From Bacteroidia bacterium (GTDB lineage Bacteria; Bacteroidota; Bacteroidia; JADZBD01): 64,000 nt of DNA. The notes below the pieces were generated by a model, which saw nothing but the letters and a program-made list of their open reading frames with translations, was not told where the DNA came from and did not search any database. The DNA is taken from contig JADZBD010000015.1 of assembly GCA_020852255.1 (NCBI GenBank), positions 124,001 through 188,000 of the forward strand. Reading direction: 5' to 3'. The position numbers and the translations under genes are program-made. Shown piece by piece: positions 17,313-25,832 of the stretch (position 1 is the first letter of the stretch; each line of letters begins with the position of its first letter).

Positions 17313-17837
17313 TTATTCCGGCTTTTTTCCTGCCGCAACATTTTTGATCACTTCCAGCAATTTAGCTTCTCCGCCCTCCGTATAGGTAGTGGTTTCCCAA
17401 ACCACCTCTCCTGCCCCGTTCACCACAAACACATGAGGTACATTATTCACATTCATCGCCCGCTTGAAATCCGAATTCTCGTCCAGGAGAATATCGTATT
17501 CCCAGCCTTTGCTGTCAACGTATGGCTTTACTTTGGCGGAACTCTTGGAATCGTCAATTGAAACGGCCACAATCTTCACTCCGGTCTCCTTCTGCCACTC
17601 GCTGTAAACATCCGCGATGGCATTCAGTTCCTTCTTGCAGGGCGTACACCAGGTTGCCCAGAAATCAATCACCATGGGCTTCCCGTTGTTCGAAAGCTTT
17701 CCGGTATTGAATTTCTGGCCATCCAGCGTTTTTATATCCACGGCCGGCACTTTTTTCCCATCAGAAATCCGGACTGTAAAGGCGGTAAAGAGTACCAGAG
17801 TACTCAGTGCAATGGTGCTTAAAATGATCTTTTTCAT
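17313..17837 (-). CDS. TlpA/ResA-like periplasmic thiol-disulfide oxidoreductase
   Basis: This is a 174-residue exported protein. An N-terminal hydrophobic signal (1-22) precedes a compact thioredoxin/AhpC-TSA fold with the active site DFWATWCTPCKKEL (Cys64/Cys67) and the cis-Pro segment NVNNVPHVFVV. TlpA/ResA-type proteins reduce disulfides in the periplasm, for example during cytochrome c maturation. In this operon the nearby CxxC proteins of the Omp28 type are the obvious candidate partners, but that is inference. There is no lipobox, so it is either soluble or held by an uncleaved signal. It sits 44 bp after the second Omp28-T9SS gene and 20 bp before the DUF6029-like gene. Confidence 0.92.
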   Translation of the reverse strand: MKKIILSTIALSTLVLFTAFTVRISDGKKVPAVDIKTLDGQKFNTGKLSNNGKPMVIDFWATWCTPCKKELNAIADVYSEWQKETGVKIVAVSIDDSKSSAKVKPYVDSKGWEYDILLDENSDFKRAMNVNNVPHVFVVNGAGEVVWETTTYTEGGEAKLLEVIKNVAAGKKPE

Positions 17838-17881
17838 GTCGGTGTTAAATGGTTTACCTCACTACTCAAAAAGAACGCCAA

Positions 17882-19783
17882 TTATTGCTGGATGGTCAGA
17901 AGCTTCGTAACTTTTTGACCGTCAACGATCAGGCTAACCATATAAACTCCATCCGGAAGGGTAATGCCATTCGAGAGGTTAACATTACCGGAAATCCGGG
18001 TTCCCAGGTCGCGGCTGATAATTTTTTCGCCTGTAACGGTGTACACCTCCACGCTCACCTGACCTTCATTCAACAGGGTGAAATCAAGATTCGCATTCCC
18101 GCTGGACGGATTTGGATACAGGTTGAAACCAATCACGTTGGTGTTTTCTTCCACTCCGGTACTGTTTACGATATTGATATCGTCGAGGTACAGGTTATTT
18201 CCTGAATTGGAGATACCCACAAATTTGATGATCACATCATTGTTTCCTGCGAAGGCGTTCAGGTTAACGATTTCGTTTCTCCATGCAGTGGCATTCGGGG
18301 CAAACACAGCGGTTTGCGGATTAGTGGTTTTCAGGTTGCTGCCGCTCTTACTGTACACGGTTGTCCAGGTGGCACCGCAATCGGTTGAAACACGTACTTC
18401 AAGTTTATCAATAGAAAGTGTATTGTATTGTGCATAAGCCACATTAAACGTAAGTGAAGCCGCGGTGGTATTGGAACTCAGGTCTACCATAGGAGCTACC
18501 AGTTCATCATTGGTATTGGCTGCAGCGTTAAAGAAATCCATTTTCGCTGACGAAGCAGAGTTTCCGAAACCTCCTCCGCTGGTCCATCGGGTCCAGGTAT
18601 AAGCATCTGTGTTGCCAACGGCCCATTCGCTGGGAGGCCAGGTTGTGTTCTCGTATCCTTCGGTAAGTGGTGCGGAAGAAGGAGTAAGACTAACTACGAA
18701 ATTATATACCTGCGTATCATTGGAGGGATACTGATCACCGCCCCCGTTCGGGTTGGTGGTCCATACCGTGAGTGTATGGCTTCCGTCGCCGGCATTAATG
18801 GTAGGAATAACAACGTTGGCGAAAGCCTGGGGGGCCAGGTTTCCGGTCCAGTTTATCACCTGCGGCGAGTTGGCATCGAGCTGATAATTTACATCAACCG
18901 AAGTCAGGTTGTTTGAAGAAATGTTGGTTATGGTGGCTGTCAGGTTATACGTCCCGGTGCAATTCACCACAGTAGTGTTGTTGATGGAATTCACCCCGGC
19001 GTCGAATTGGATGGTGTTGGGAGCGGAGTAAGCTGACTGGTGAACATCCTTAGTGGAGTTGTTTTCCTGAATGAATGCCACAAAAGCGAGTTCATTGATA
19101 TTGTATATGTAAGAAGGTACAGCAACCGCGAAGTTGAGCGTTTGAGTTTGCGCATTCGTCCATGTACTGCCCAGTGTTGTTCCGTTGGCATTGGGATACA
19201 TTTTACGCATTACCATAAAGAAGTCCTTTTCTCCGTTACTTCCCGGAGGGGTGGTAAAGTGGATCTCCTTTTCAACCATTGCCAGATGAAACTTCAGTGC
19301 GGATGTAGCGGTAAAGGCTTGTGCGGCGGTGATCACCACGGTTACATAAGCGGAGTCAAAATCATTCGACATCACGTGAGTGAGCTGCAGGGCAAACGGA
19401 GCCGGAGTGCTGTACCGGTTATTGATTTCCGTCTGGCTGAGACAAACCGGGGCGCCGGTATAGGCATTACAATCATTCACAATGGCCGGTCCATCCAAAC
19501 GTCCGTGCGGCACACCTGTAACGTTATAATAGGTTACACGGGTTTGCACATCGGTAGGATTCTGCGCATTCATCGGATCCACACCCGGCCAGGATGTCTG
19601 GTACTTCAGCGATACCGCTTTGGCCGTATTGGCAGCAAGCAGGGCGTTAAACGAAGGGTTCTGGGAAGCGCAGGGACCGCAGGAGGCCTGGGTAAATTCT
19701 TCTACGAACACCAGGCGTTGCGTTTGTGCTTCTGCGAACATTGCGGCTCCGAGAGCCAGTGTGGAAAGGATGAATTTTTTCAT
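17882..19783 (-). CDS. T9SS-sorted Omp28/thioredoxin-like protein, tandem paralog 1
   Basis: This is a 633-residue secreted protein. The signal peptide ends near AEAQ (residue 19). An Omp28-like thioredoxin domain follows (about 20-240) with EEFTQASCGPCASQNP (Cys35/Cys38) and YYNVTGVPHG in the cis-Pro position. Two beta-sandwich regions come next, including a choice-of-anchor-J/MAM-like domain (about 375-545). A T9SS type A sorting domain lies at about 553-633 (FNLYPNPSSGNANLDF). It is the same length as the gene at 19863-21764 and aligns with it throughout, so the pair is a tandem duplication. It combines a redox-type CxxC with cell-surface sorting. It starts only 27 nt after the terminator hairpin of its upstream paralog. 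Confidence 0.9.
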   Translation of the reverse strand: MKKFILSTLALGAAMFAEAQTQRLVFVEEFTQASCGPCASQNPSFNALLAANTAKAVSLKYQTSWPGVDPMNAQNPTDVQTRVTYYNVTGVPHGRLDGPAIVNDCNAYTGAPVCLSQTEINNRYSTPAPFALQLTHVMSNDFDSAYVTVVITAAQAFTATSALKFHLAMVEKEIHFTTPPGSNGEKDFFMVMRKMYPNANGTTLGSTWTNAQTQTLNFAVAVPSYIYNINELAFVAFIQENNSTKDVHQSAYSAPNTIQFDAGVNSINNTTVVNCTGTYNLTATITNISSNNLTSVDVNYQLDANSPQVINWTGNLAPQAFANVVIPTINAGDGSHTLTVWTTNPNGGGDQYPSNDTQVYNFVVSLTPSSAPLTEGYENTTWPPSEWAVGNTDAYTWTRWTSGGGFGNSASSAKMDFFNAAANTNDELVAPMVDLSSNTTAASLTFNVAYAQYNTLSIDKLEVRVSTDCGATWTTVYSKSGSNLKTTNPQTAVFAPNATAWRNEIVNLNAFAGNNDVIIKFVGISNSGNNLYLDDINIVNSTGVEENTNVIGFNLYPNPSSGNANLDFTLLNEGQVSVEVYTVTGEKIISRDLGTRISGNVNLSNGITLPDGVYMVSLIVDGQKVTKLLTIQQ

Positions 19784-19810
19784 TGTTGCTTTTTTAGAAC
19801 GGGATGCTTT

Positions 19811-19847
19811 AAAAAAAATCCGGGACCGGAAAAAGTTCCGGTCCCGG
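19811..19847 (-). terminator. Strong intrinsic terminator between the tandem Omp28-T9SS genes
   Basis: An 11-bp perfect stem pairs 19820-19830 with 19837-19847 around a 6-nt loop. On the minus strand it is followed by eight T (A run at 19811-19818). It lies 15 nt after the stop at 19863. The next gene starts 27 nt further on, leaving little room for an independent promoter. Confidence 0.85.
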
Positions 19848-19862
19848 TAAAACAGTAATCGG

Positions 19863-21764
19863 TCAATGACTGATTGTTACTTTTTGGGTGATGGTTTGTC
19901 CGCCAGCGGTAACGGTAATATAATACACTCCGCTGCTCAGGTCTGATCCGTCAACAGAAAGCGTATTCTCACCGGCATTCATAGAGCCGGCTGGGATTTC
20001 TTTCACCATTTCTCCCATTACATTATACATACGTACGCTCACCTCTTCCGACTGGTTCAGGAACAGGCTGATGGTAGCGTTTGCGGCAAAGGGATTTGGG
20101 AAAACAACCATTCCCGAAAGGCTCTCATGTTCTTCAACAGAGGTAGTGTTGGCAAGGTTGATATCATCAATGTACAGGTTATTTCCGTAAGCAGAAGTGG
20201 CGGTGAACTTAATGAGCACGCTGTTGTTTCCTGCGTAGGTATTCAGGTTCACGATCTCGTTTCTCCACTGCGTGGCATTGGGGGTGAATGCACTTGTGGT
20301 GGGATTGGCTGTTTTAAGGGTTGCACCCGATTTACTGAACACGGTAGTCCAGGAAGAACCGCAGTCGGTGGAAACTTTTACTTCCAGGCGGTCATTTTCG
20401 CTGGAATACTGTGCATAGGCTACGTTAAAGGAAAGTGATGCCGAAGTGCTGGAACCGGAAAGGTCAGCCAGAGGCATATAGAATTCATCTACGTTTCCAG
20501 AGGTACTGTTAAAGAAATCCATTTTTGCGCAGGCAGTTGAATTTCCGAAACCACCGGCTCCGGTTCTGCGGGTCCAGGTTGGTCCGTTATCCGGGTTTGA
20601 GATTGCCCATCCGTTGGGAGCAAAGGTGGTGTTCTGGTAACCTTCAACCAAAGGTGTGACATCCGGTACGGTATTGATCACAAAACTGGAAAGTTGCTGG
20701 TCGTTGGAAGGATTGTAATCCTGAACTCCGTTCGGAATTGTAGTCCACACGGTGAACGTATGGCTTCCATCACCGGCACTCTGAGAAGGAAGAACTACGT
20801 TCGTAGTTGCGCTGGGGGCCAGATTTCCTGTCCATGGCAAAGTGGTGGGAGTGTTGGCATCAATCTGCATATTGATGGTGCAGGAAGTAAGATTCACTGC
20901 ACCGCTGTTGATAATAGTCACCGTGGGGGTAAAGGTTCCGGAACACTGCTGAATGGGAAGGCCGGTAAGGGTGGTTACGCCCGCGTCGTTGGTCACAGGA
21001 ACAGGAGCGCTGTAGGCAGCCTGGCAGACATTTTTGTTTCCATCCTGCTGAATGAAAGCTACAAAGCCAACCTGACTGCGATTATAGATATATGCAGGAA
21101 GGACTACGTTGAAGCTCAGGGTCTGCGTTTGCGCGTTGGTCCATGAAGAAGCCAGCGTGGTACCGTTGGCATCAGGATACATTCTGCGCATTACCCAGCT
21201 GAAATCCATTTCACCATTTGTGCCCGGAGGGGTAGAGAAATTGATCTCACGCTCTACCATGGCCAGGTGCAGCTTCAGGTTACCATTAGAAGTAAACGCC
21301 TGTGCCGCGGTGATGGTAATGGTGATATAAGCAGAATCGAAATCGCTAGACATCGTGTGTACAGCGGTCAGCGAAAAAGGAGCCGAAACCGCATACTCAT
21401 TGTTAATATCGGTCTGGCTCAGACAGGCCGGCGCACCGGTATAAGCATTGCAATCATTCACAATCGCTGTTCCGTCCATCATACCATGCGGAACACCGGA
21501 AACGTTATAATAGGTAACGCGGGGTCCTACCCAGGTTTGAGTTTGAGCATTCATCGGATCAACTCCGGGCCAGCTGGTTTGATACTTAATCGCCACCACT
21601 TTGGTGGGATTCGCATCCAGCAGTGTGTTGAAGGCGGGATTTTGAGAAGCGCAGGGTCCGCAGGATGCCTGGGTGAATTCTTCCACCAGTACCAGTCGCT
21701 GCGTTTGGGCGAAGGAGGCCCCGGCAAACAGACCGGCAATAAAGAGCGTAGATAGTTTTTTCAT
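19863..21764 (-). CDS. T9SS-sorted Omp28/thioredoxin-like protein, tandem paralog 2
   Basis: This is a 633-residue secreted protein with the same domain order as its downstream paralog. It has a signal peptide (1-19), then an Omp28-like thioredoxin domain with EEFTQASCGPCASQNP (Cys35/Cys38) and YYNVSGVPHG. An Ig-like middle and an anchor-J-like domain with TWTRRTGAGGFGNSTACAK follow. The T9SS type A domain starts at about 552 (MVVFPNPFAANATISL). The thioredoxin half is clearly more conserved between the paralogs than the sorting half. The gene is the first on its strand, divergent from the helical protein at 21973, and is followed by a strong terminator. Surface display of a thioredoxin-fold domain is known for Omp28-type proteins, but the substrate is unknown. 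Confidence 0.9.
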   Translation of the reverse strand: MKKLSTLFIAGLFAGASFAQTQRLVLVEEFTQASCGPCASQNPAFNTLLDANPTKVVAIKYQTSWPGVDPMNAQTQTWVGPRVTYYNVSGVPHGMMDGTAIVNDCNAYTGAPACLSQTDINNEYAVSAPFSLTAVHTMSSDFDSAYITITITAAQAFTSNGNLKLHLAMVEREINFSTPPGTNGEMDFSWVMRRMYPDANGTTLASSWTNAQTQTLSFNVVLPAYIYNRSQVGFVAFIQQDGNKNVCQAAYSAPVPVTNDAGVTTLTGLPIQQCSGTFTPTVTIINSGAVNLTSCTINMQIDANTPTTLPWTGNLAPSATTNVVLPSQSAGDGSHTFTVWTTIPNGVQDYNPSNDQQLSSFVINTVPDVTPLVEGYQNTTFAPNGWAISNPDNGPTWTRRTGAGGFGNSTACAKMDFFNSTSGNVDEFYMPLADLSGSSTSASLSFNVAYAQYSSENDRLEVKVSTDCGSSWTTVFSKSGATLKTANPTTSAFTPNATQWRNEIVNLNTYAGNNSVLIKFTATSAYGNNLYIDDINLANTTSVEEHESLSGMVVFPNPFAANATISLFLNQSEEVSVRMYNVMGEMVKEIPAGSMNAGENTLSVDGSDLSSGVYYITVTAGGQTITQKVTISH

Positions 21765-21920
21765 GTTTGGATACTTTTGATTTGAGTGAATAAAGTTAAC
21801 TTTTTACGGTCAGCCGGCCAAGTCCGGAAAAAAACTTCCTGCTAACCCATGCAATTTCGCTCCCCGATACAGATATTTGCAACCTGAATACCCTTAAAAA
21901 CGTAAACATTCAAAACGCAC

Positions 21921-21949
21921 TTTAGATCCTTTAACGTTTTATATGTTTG
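21921..21949 (+). promoter_or_regulatory. Predicted promoter of the helical protein gene
   Basis: An exact TAnnTTTG (-7, TATGTTTG at 21942-21949) is preceded after 17 nt by TTTA (21921-21924) as a weak -33. The box ends 23 nt before the ATG at 21973, giving a short leader. Confidence 0.6.
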
Positions 21950-21972
21950 ATTTTTAGTACCTTAGAAAAATA

Positions 21973-23508
21973 ATGGCTTCGGAACAACTCTTTCTTTTGA
22001 TAAAATCGCTGAATCCGGAAGAAAAGCGCCAGTTCAAACTGTTTTCTTCAAAGTATCAGCGGGCCCGGGGGAATAACTACGTACGGTTGTTTGACGCAAT
22101 CGACAAAATGGCGCACTACGATGAGCAGGAACTACGTGTTAAATTCCGGAAGGAAAAATTCGTGAAGCAGCTGCACGTAACAAAAAATTATCTCTACAAC
22201 CTGATTCTGAATTCGCTGACGCTTACACATATTGAGAATTCAACGGATGCGCCACTGGACGGAATTCTGATTCAGGCAGAAATACTCTTTAAAAAATCGT
22301 TGTATGATCCCTGCCTGAAACTGGTAGAAAAGGGAAAAGAGCTTTCCCGGAAAATGGAACGTCCCCTTTTATTCATCGAGTTCAACGCCCTGGAACACAG
22401 GATTGCGATTAAAAAATACGATGTGGATTATTTCCGCAGAATGTCGGTGGGAGGTTATTACGAAGTAGTGAATTCCCTGAATCAACTTCGCGATTTTGTG
22501 GAATTACGCCGTTTGCTGAACTCGCTGATTGTTTTGATGGAAAAGCCTTTTGAAATGCTCTCCGACGAGGATCGGGTGAAGCTCTATGAAGAAAGCAATC
22601 ATCCCATTCTGAAATCAGAACGGCCGGAGTGGATCACCGACTGCCGCATTCTTTATTTCAATTACCGCCGGCAGTTCTATGATTATACACATGATTACAG
22701 CAAAGCTCTTCAGGTGGCAGATGAGTACGCCCAGTTTATAATGGGACCGGAGAACGCACAAAAAACAGAATTGTTTTCCAGCATTATGTTTGCACTTTCC
22801 AATCTTGTGTCCGCACAGCTGAAAGCAGGAAAATACGCCGAAGCGGCGGCATCGCTCCAGCAGCTGCAGGAAGTGCACGCCCGCACCAGCGATCAGCGCA
22901 TCATGAAGGATGAACGTTTATACCTTCTCAGGCTCAGTACGCTGATGCAGTCAAGGGCATTTGATGACGCCATCCGCTTCGCAGTAGATGCTGAAGATTT
23001 CCTGCAACGGTTCGATGAGAAAATATCCCGCCTTTTCCGTCTCGAGATCATCAGCCTGCTCTCCACTCTTTATTTTTATACCGGTCATTTTCAAAAATCG
23101 CTTCAATGGCGAAACCGCATCATTAATACCCCGGAAAAGGAAGTACACGAGGAGATTTATGAATACTCACTCCTTGCGGACCTGCTCATTCACCTGGAAC
23201 TGAAGAATCACCAGTTGCTGCAGTACAAGCTCAAATCCGCTAAACGCTATTTCCAGAAGAAAAAGCAATACCATGCCCTCGAGTCTGCGGTGATAAAAGT
23301 GATTACTCAGTCGCAGTACAAGGAGGATCAGGCAATCCGGAAAATCTTCCGGGATTCGGAGGAAAGCTTCCTTAAACTAAAGCAGCAAAAAATCAATACT
23401 TCGTATTTCGACCAGTTCGACTTTACCGCCTGGGTAAAGTCAAAGGCCGAAAAGTGCCTGATCTGTGAAATCCGTCCCGGTGGAATACGTTCCTCCTCTA
23501 AAAAGTGA
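21973..23508 (+). CDS. Alpha-helical TPR-like protein of unknown function, paralog A
   Basis: I do not recognise a named family. The 511-residue product has no signal peptide or membrane segment, so it is cytoplasmic, and it is almost entirely predicted helix. It opens with LIKSLNPEEKRQFKLFS, then VRLFDAIDKM and LHVTKNYLYNLILNSL. Helical pairs resembling degenerate TPRs follow (about 90-480), and it ends Lys-rich. The order of motifs matches the gene at 49990-51402 (LISALSLAERRRIQVRM and a helical-repeat body), so the two are probable paralogs. The N-terminal block looks like a small helical module that could bind protein or nucleic acid, but this cannot be decided. It is divergent from the Omp28-T9SS genes. 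Confidence 0.85.
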   Translation: MASEQLFLLIKSLNPEEKRQFKLFSSKYQRARGNNYVRLFDAIDKMAHYDEQELRVKFRKEKFVKQLHVTKNYLYNLILNSLTLTHIENSTDAPLDGILIQAEILFKKSLYDPCLKLVEKGKELSRKMERPLLFIEFNALEHRIAIKKYDVDYFRRMSVGGYYEVVNSLNQLRDFVELRRLLNSLIVLMEKPFEMLSDEDRVKLYEESNHPILKSERPEWITDCRILYFNYRRQFYDYTHDYSKALQVADEYAQFIMGPENAQKTELFSSIMFALSNLVSAQLKAGKYAEAAASLQQLQEVHARTSDQRIMKDERLYLLRLSTLMQSRAFDDAIRFAVDAEDFLQRFDEKISRLFRLEIISLLSTLYFYTGHFQKSLQWRNRIINTPEKEVHEEIYEYSLLADLLIHLELKNHQLLQYKLKSAKRYFQKKKQYHALESAVIKVITQSQYKEDQAIRKIFRDSEESFLKLKQQKINTSYFDQFDFTAWVKSKAEKCLICEIRPGGIRSSSKK

Positions 23509-23654
23509 TCACCGCCTGTGTTCCGGTGGGGAAAAGAAAGAGAAATAGGAACATATTAGCCTGTTAATCATTAGATTAGTAGTCTGTTTTGAACTTAGTT
23601 CCTGTCAGATTCTTACACAAACGGTGATTTCACGGTGATGCGGGGGCACAGTAA

Positions 23655-23685
23655 TTGCTTTGGGAAGAAGGATTTCATAACTTTG
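23655..23685 (+). promoter_or_regulatory. Predicted promoter of the small T9SS protein gene
   Basis: TTG (23655-23657) and an exact TAnnTTTG box (TAACTTTG, 23678-23685) are 20 nt apart. The -7 ends 24 nt before ATG 23710. This supports 23710 as the start, because the in-frame ATG at 23635 would lie upstream of the promoter. Confidence 0.65.
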
Positions 23686-23709
23686 TCTCTCTACATAAAA
23701 CGATTCAGC

Positions 23710-24435
23710 ATGAAGAAACTATTACTCACCCTGACTCTTGCAGGCACTGCGTTTGCGGGTATAGATGCGCAAACATCCTCTTACACTATTAAGGACGGAG
23801 CCGGAAACATAATCAACGGTCAAACCATTACGTTAACGGATGAGCCTTCCACTCCGCTCATCACTTTTGATTTTGACGTCACTAATAACGGGAATCTTCC
23901 CAAAACCACCTATATGGAGCGCCAGGAGCTTGTGCTCATACCCAGCACGCAGAATTATTTCTGCTGGGATGTGTGTTATCCGCCGTTTGTTAGCACCTCC
24001 ACCAATGGGGTGAGCATCACGAACGGAGGAACCTATACACTGGGCACTGTGGATTATCAGCCGCAGGGACAACTCGGCATGTCGGTGATCCGGTATGTGA
24101 TTTACGATTTTCAGAATCCGAACGACTCAGCCTGGTTCATCATTAACTGGAACATTACACCTGCATCTGTAGAAGAAGAAATGAGCGGTTCCATTCTGCC
24201 CGCTTTCCCAAATCCTGCTCTTACGCATACTACAATAAATTACGAACTGCAAGGCCGGAATGGTTATCTGAACATTTGCAATATGCTGGGCGAAATTGTG
24301 AAGGTGATTCCCGTAAGCAGCGGAAAGAATTCAGTAACGCTGGACGTAACGGAACTGAAGAGCGGTATTTACTTTTATTCTCTGGTAGCTGAGCATAAGA
24401 TTCTCGCTACCCGGAAATTCACGGTTTCCCGCTGA
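23710..24435 (+). CDS. Small secreted protein with T9SS type A sorting domain
   Basis: This is a 241-residue exported protein. A signal peptide (MKKLLLTLTLAGTAFAGIDA) is followed by a single beta-sandwich-like domain (about 25-155) containing CWDVCYPPFV and an aromatic-rich IRYVIYDFQNPNDSAWFIINW segment. The T9SS type A sorting domain starts at about residue 163 (ILPAFPNPALTHTTINY) and ends SGIYFYSLVAEHKILATRKFTV. No function can be assigned to the mature domain. It is monocistronic, with its own promoter and a shared bidirectional terminator downstream. Confidence 0.88.
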   Translation: MKKLLLTLTLAGTAFAGIDAQTSSYTIKDGAGNIINGQTITLTDEPSTPLITFDFDVTNNGNLPKTTYMERQELVLIPSTQNYFCWDVCYPPFVSTSTNGVSITNGGTYTLGTVDYQPQGQLGMSVIRYVIYDFQNPNDSAWFIINWNITPASVEEEMSGSILPAFPNPALTHTTINYELQGRNGYLNICNMLGEIVKVIPVSSGKNSVTLDVTELKSGIYFYSLVAEHKILATRKFTVSR

Positions 24436-24450
24436 TTATTTCTAAACTCA

Positions 24451-24485
24451 AAAAAAACCCGCTTCTTCCGGAGCGGGTTTTTTTA
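24451..24485. terminator. Bidirectional terminator between convergent genes
   Basis: ACCCGCT (24457-24463) pairs with AGCGGGT (24472-24478). It has an A run before and a T run after, so it can serve both the plus-strand gene ending at 24435 and the minus-strand gene ending at 24501. Confidence 0.85.
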
Positions 24486-24500
24486 TGCATTGAACATTTT

Positions 24501-25676
24501 TCAGAAGGCGGAGATTCCGGTCACATCGTAGCCGGTGATAAGGAGGTGAATGTCGTGCGTACCTTCGTAGGTAATCACGGATTCCAGGTTCATCATATGC
24601 CGCATGATAGGATATTCACCCGTAATACCCATTGCGCCGTGGATCTGTCGCGCTTCACGGGCGATCTGCAAGGCCATGTTCACATTGTTTCGCTTGGCCA
24701 TAGAGATCTGCTGCGGCGTGGCACGGTGTTCATTCTTAAGCACTCCAAGCCTCCAGGTTAGCAATTGTGCTTTGGTGATCTCGGTAAGCATTTCAGCAAG
24801 TTTTTTCTGAGTGAGCTGAAAAGATGCGATGGGCTTATCAAACTGAATGCGCTGTTTGGAATATCGCAAAGCAGAATCATAGCAATCCAGGGCCGCACCA
24901 ATGGCTCCCCATGCGATTCCGAAGCGGGCAGAATTGAGACAGTTCAGCGGGCCTTTAAGGCCTTTGATATCCGGGAAAATACTGGTCTTGGGTACCTTTA
25001 CATTATCAAACACCAGTTCCCCTGTGGCGCTGGCCCGCAGACTCCATTTATTGTGTGTTTCAGGAGTAGAAAACCCTTCCATTCCACGTTCCACAACCAA
25101 TCCGCGGATATCTCCCTTTTCATCTTTTGCCCAAACCACGGCAATATCAGCGAAAGGAGCATTGGATATCCACATTTTAGAACCATTGAGCAGGTAGTGA
25201 TCCCCTTTGTCTTTTATGTTGGTTAGCATTCCATTGGGATTGGATCCGTGATCCGGTTCGGTAAGTCCGAAGCATCCCATAATCTCACCGGAAGCCAGGC
25301 GGGGCAGATATTTCCTCTTCTGCTCTTCACTTCCATATGTATAGATGGGAAACATGACCAGTGAACTCTGAACCGAGGCGGTGGATCTCAAACCGCTGTC
25401 GCCCCGTTCCAGTTCCTGCATGATCAATCCGTAGGAGATTTGATCCATCCCTGCACCTCCGTACTCCGCGGGAATATAGGGGCCGAACGCACCGATGGAT
25501 GCCAGTCCTTTGATCCACTGCTTTGGAAACTGCGCTTTCTGACAGTATTCTTCCACCACCGGACTCACTTCCTTTTTTACCCAGGCCCGTGAAGAATCAC
25601 GGATCAGTTTATGTTCTTCGCTGAGTAATTCATCCATTAAGTAATAGTCGTGATGCTGATAAAGATCCTTGCTCAT
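24501..25676 (-). CDS. gcdH: Glutaryl-CoA dehydrogenase-like acyl-CoA dehydrogenase
   Basis: This FAD enzyme oxidises and decarboxylates glutaryl-CoA to crotonyl-CoA in lysine/tryptophan breakdown. Its 391 residues match the usual family length. It has the acyl-CoA dehydrogenase N-terminal helical domain, the middle beta domain with CFGLTEPDHGSNP and WISNAPFAD, and a C-terminal helical domain. The catalytic base is Glu371 in TYEGTHDIHLL, as in glutaryl-CoA dehydrogenases. RSTASVQSSLVM (Arg97) matches the segment that holds the substrate carboxylate in the human enzyme, which favours glutaryl-CoA over other acyl-CoAs. It is monocistronic and divergent from the YceI gene. Confidence 0.92.
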   Translation of the reverse strand: MSKDLYQHHDYYLMDELLSEEHKLIRDSSRAWVKKEVSPVVEEYCQKAQFPKQWIKGLASIGAFGPYIPAEYGGAGMDQISYGLIMQELERGDSGLRSTASVQSSLVMFPIYTYGSEEQKRKYLPRLASGEIMGCFGLTEPDHGSNPNGMLTNIKDKGDHYLLNGSKMWISNAPFADIAVVWAKDEKGDIRGLVVERGMEGFSTPETHNKWSLRASATGELVFDNVKVPKTSIFPDIKGLKGPLNCLNSARFGIAWGAIGAALDCYDSALRYSKQRIQFDKPIASFQLTQKKLAEMLTEITKAQLLTWRLGVLKNEHRATPQQISMAKRNNVNMALQIAREARQIHGAMGITGEYPIMRHMMNLESVITYEGTHDIHLLITGYDVTGISAF

Positions 25677-25695
25677 AGGGTGATTATTTGACGGC

Positions 25696-25703
25696 CAAAA
25701 GTA
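25696..25703 (-). promoter_or_regulatory. Predicted -7 box of the gcdH-like gene
   Basis: The minus strand reads TACTTTTG, an exact TAnnTTTG, ending 19 nt before the ATG at 25676. A good -33 TTTG is not seen at the expected distance, so the call rests on the -7 alone. Confidence 0.45.
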
Positions 25704-25832
25704 GGAAAAAACAGGAGGTTTTTCTTACTTTGTGAGTTGAAAATCAACCCGTCTGACGAGGCTCATATTTTTAAAGGTATCGCCGGCCCTCGGTATGGTT
25801 TTTGAAAACACACCGGAAGCCCGGACATTGTC

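Noticed and set aside
19040-19858. 272-codon open frame on the plus strand.
   Set aside because: It is antisense to the Omp28-T9SS gene and crosses its terminator hairpin.
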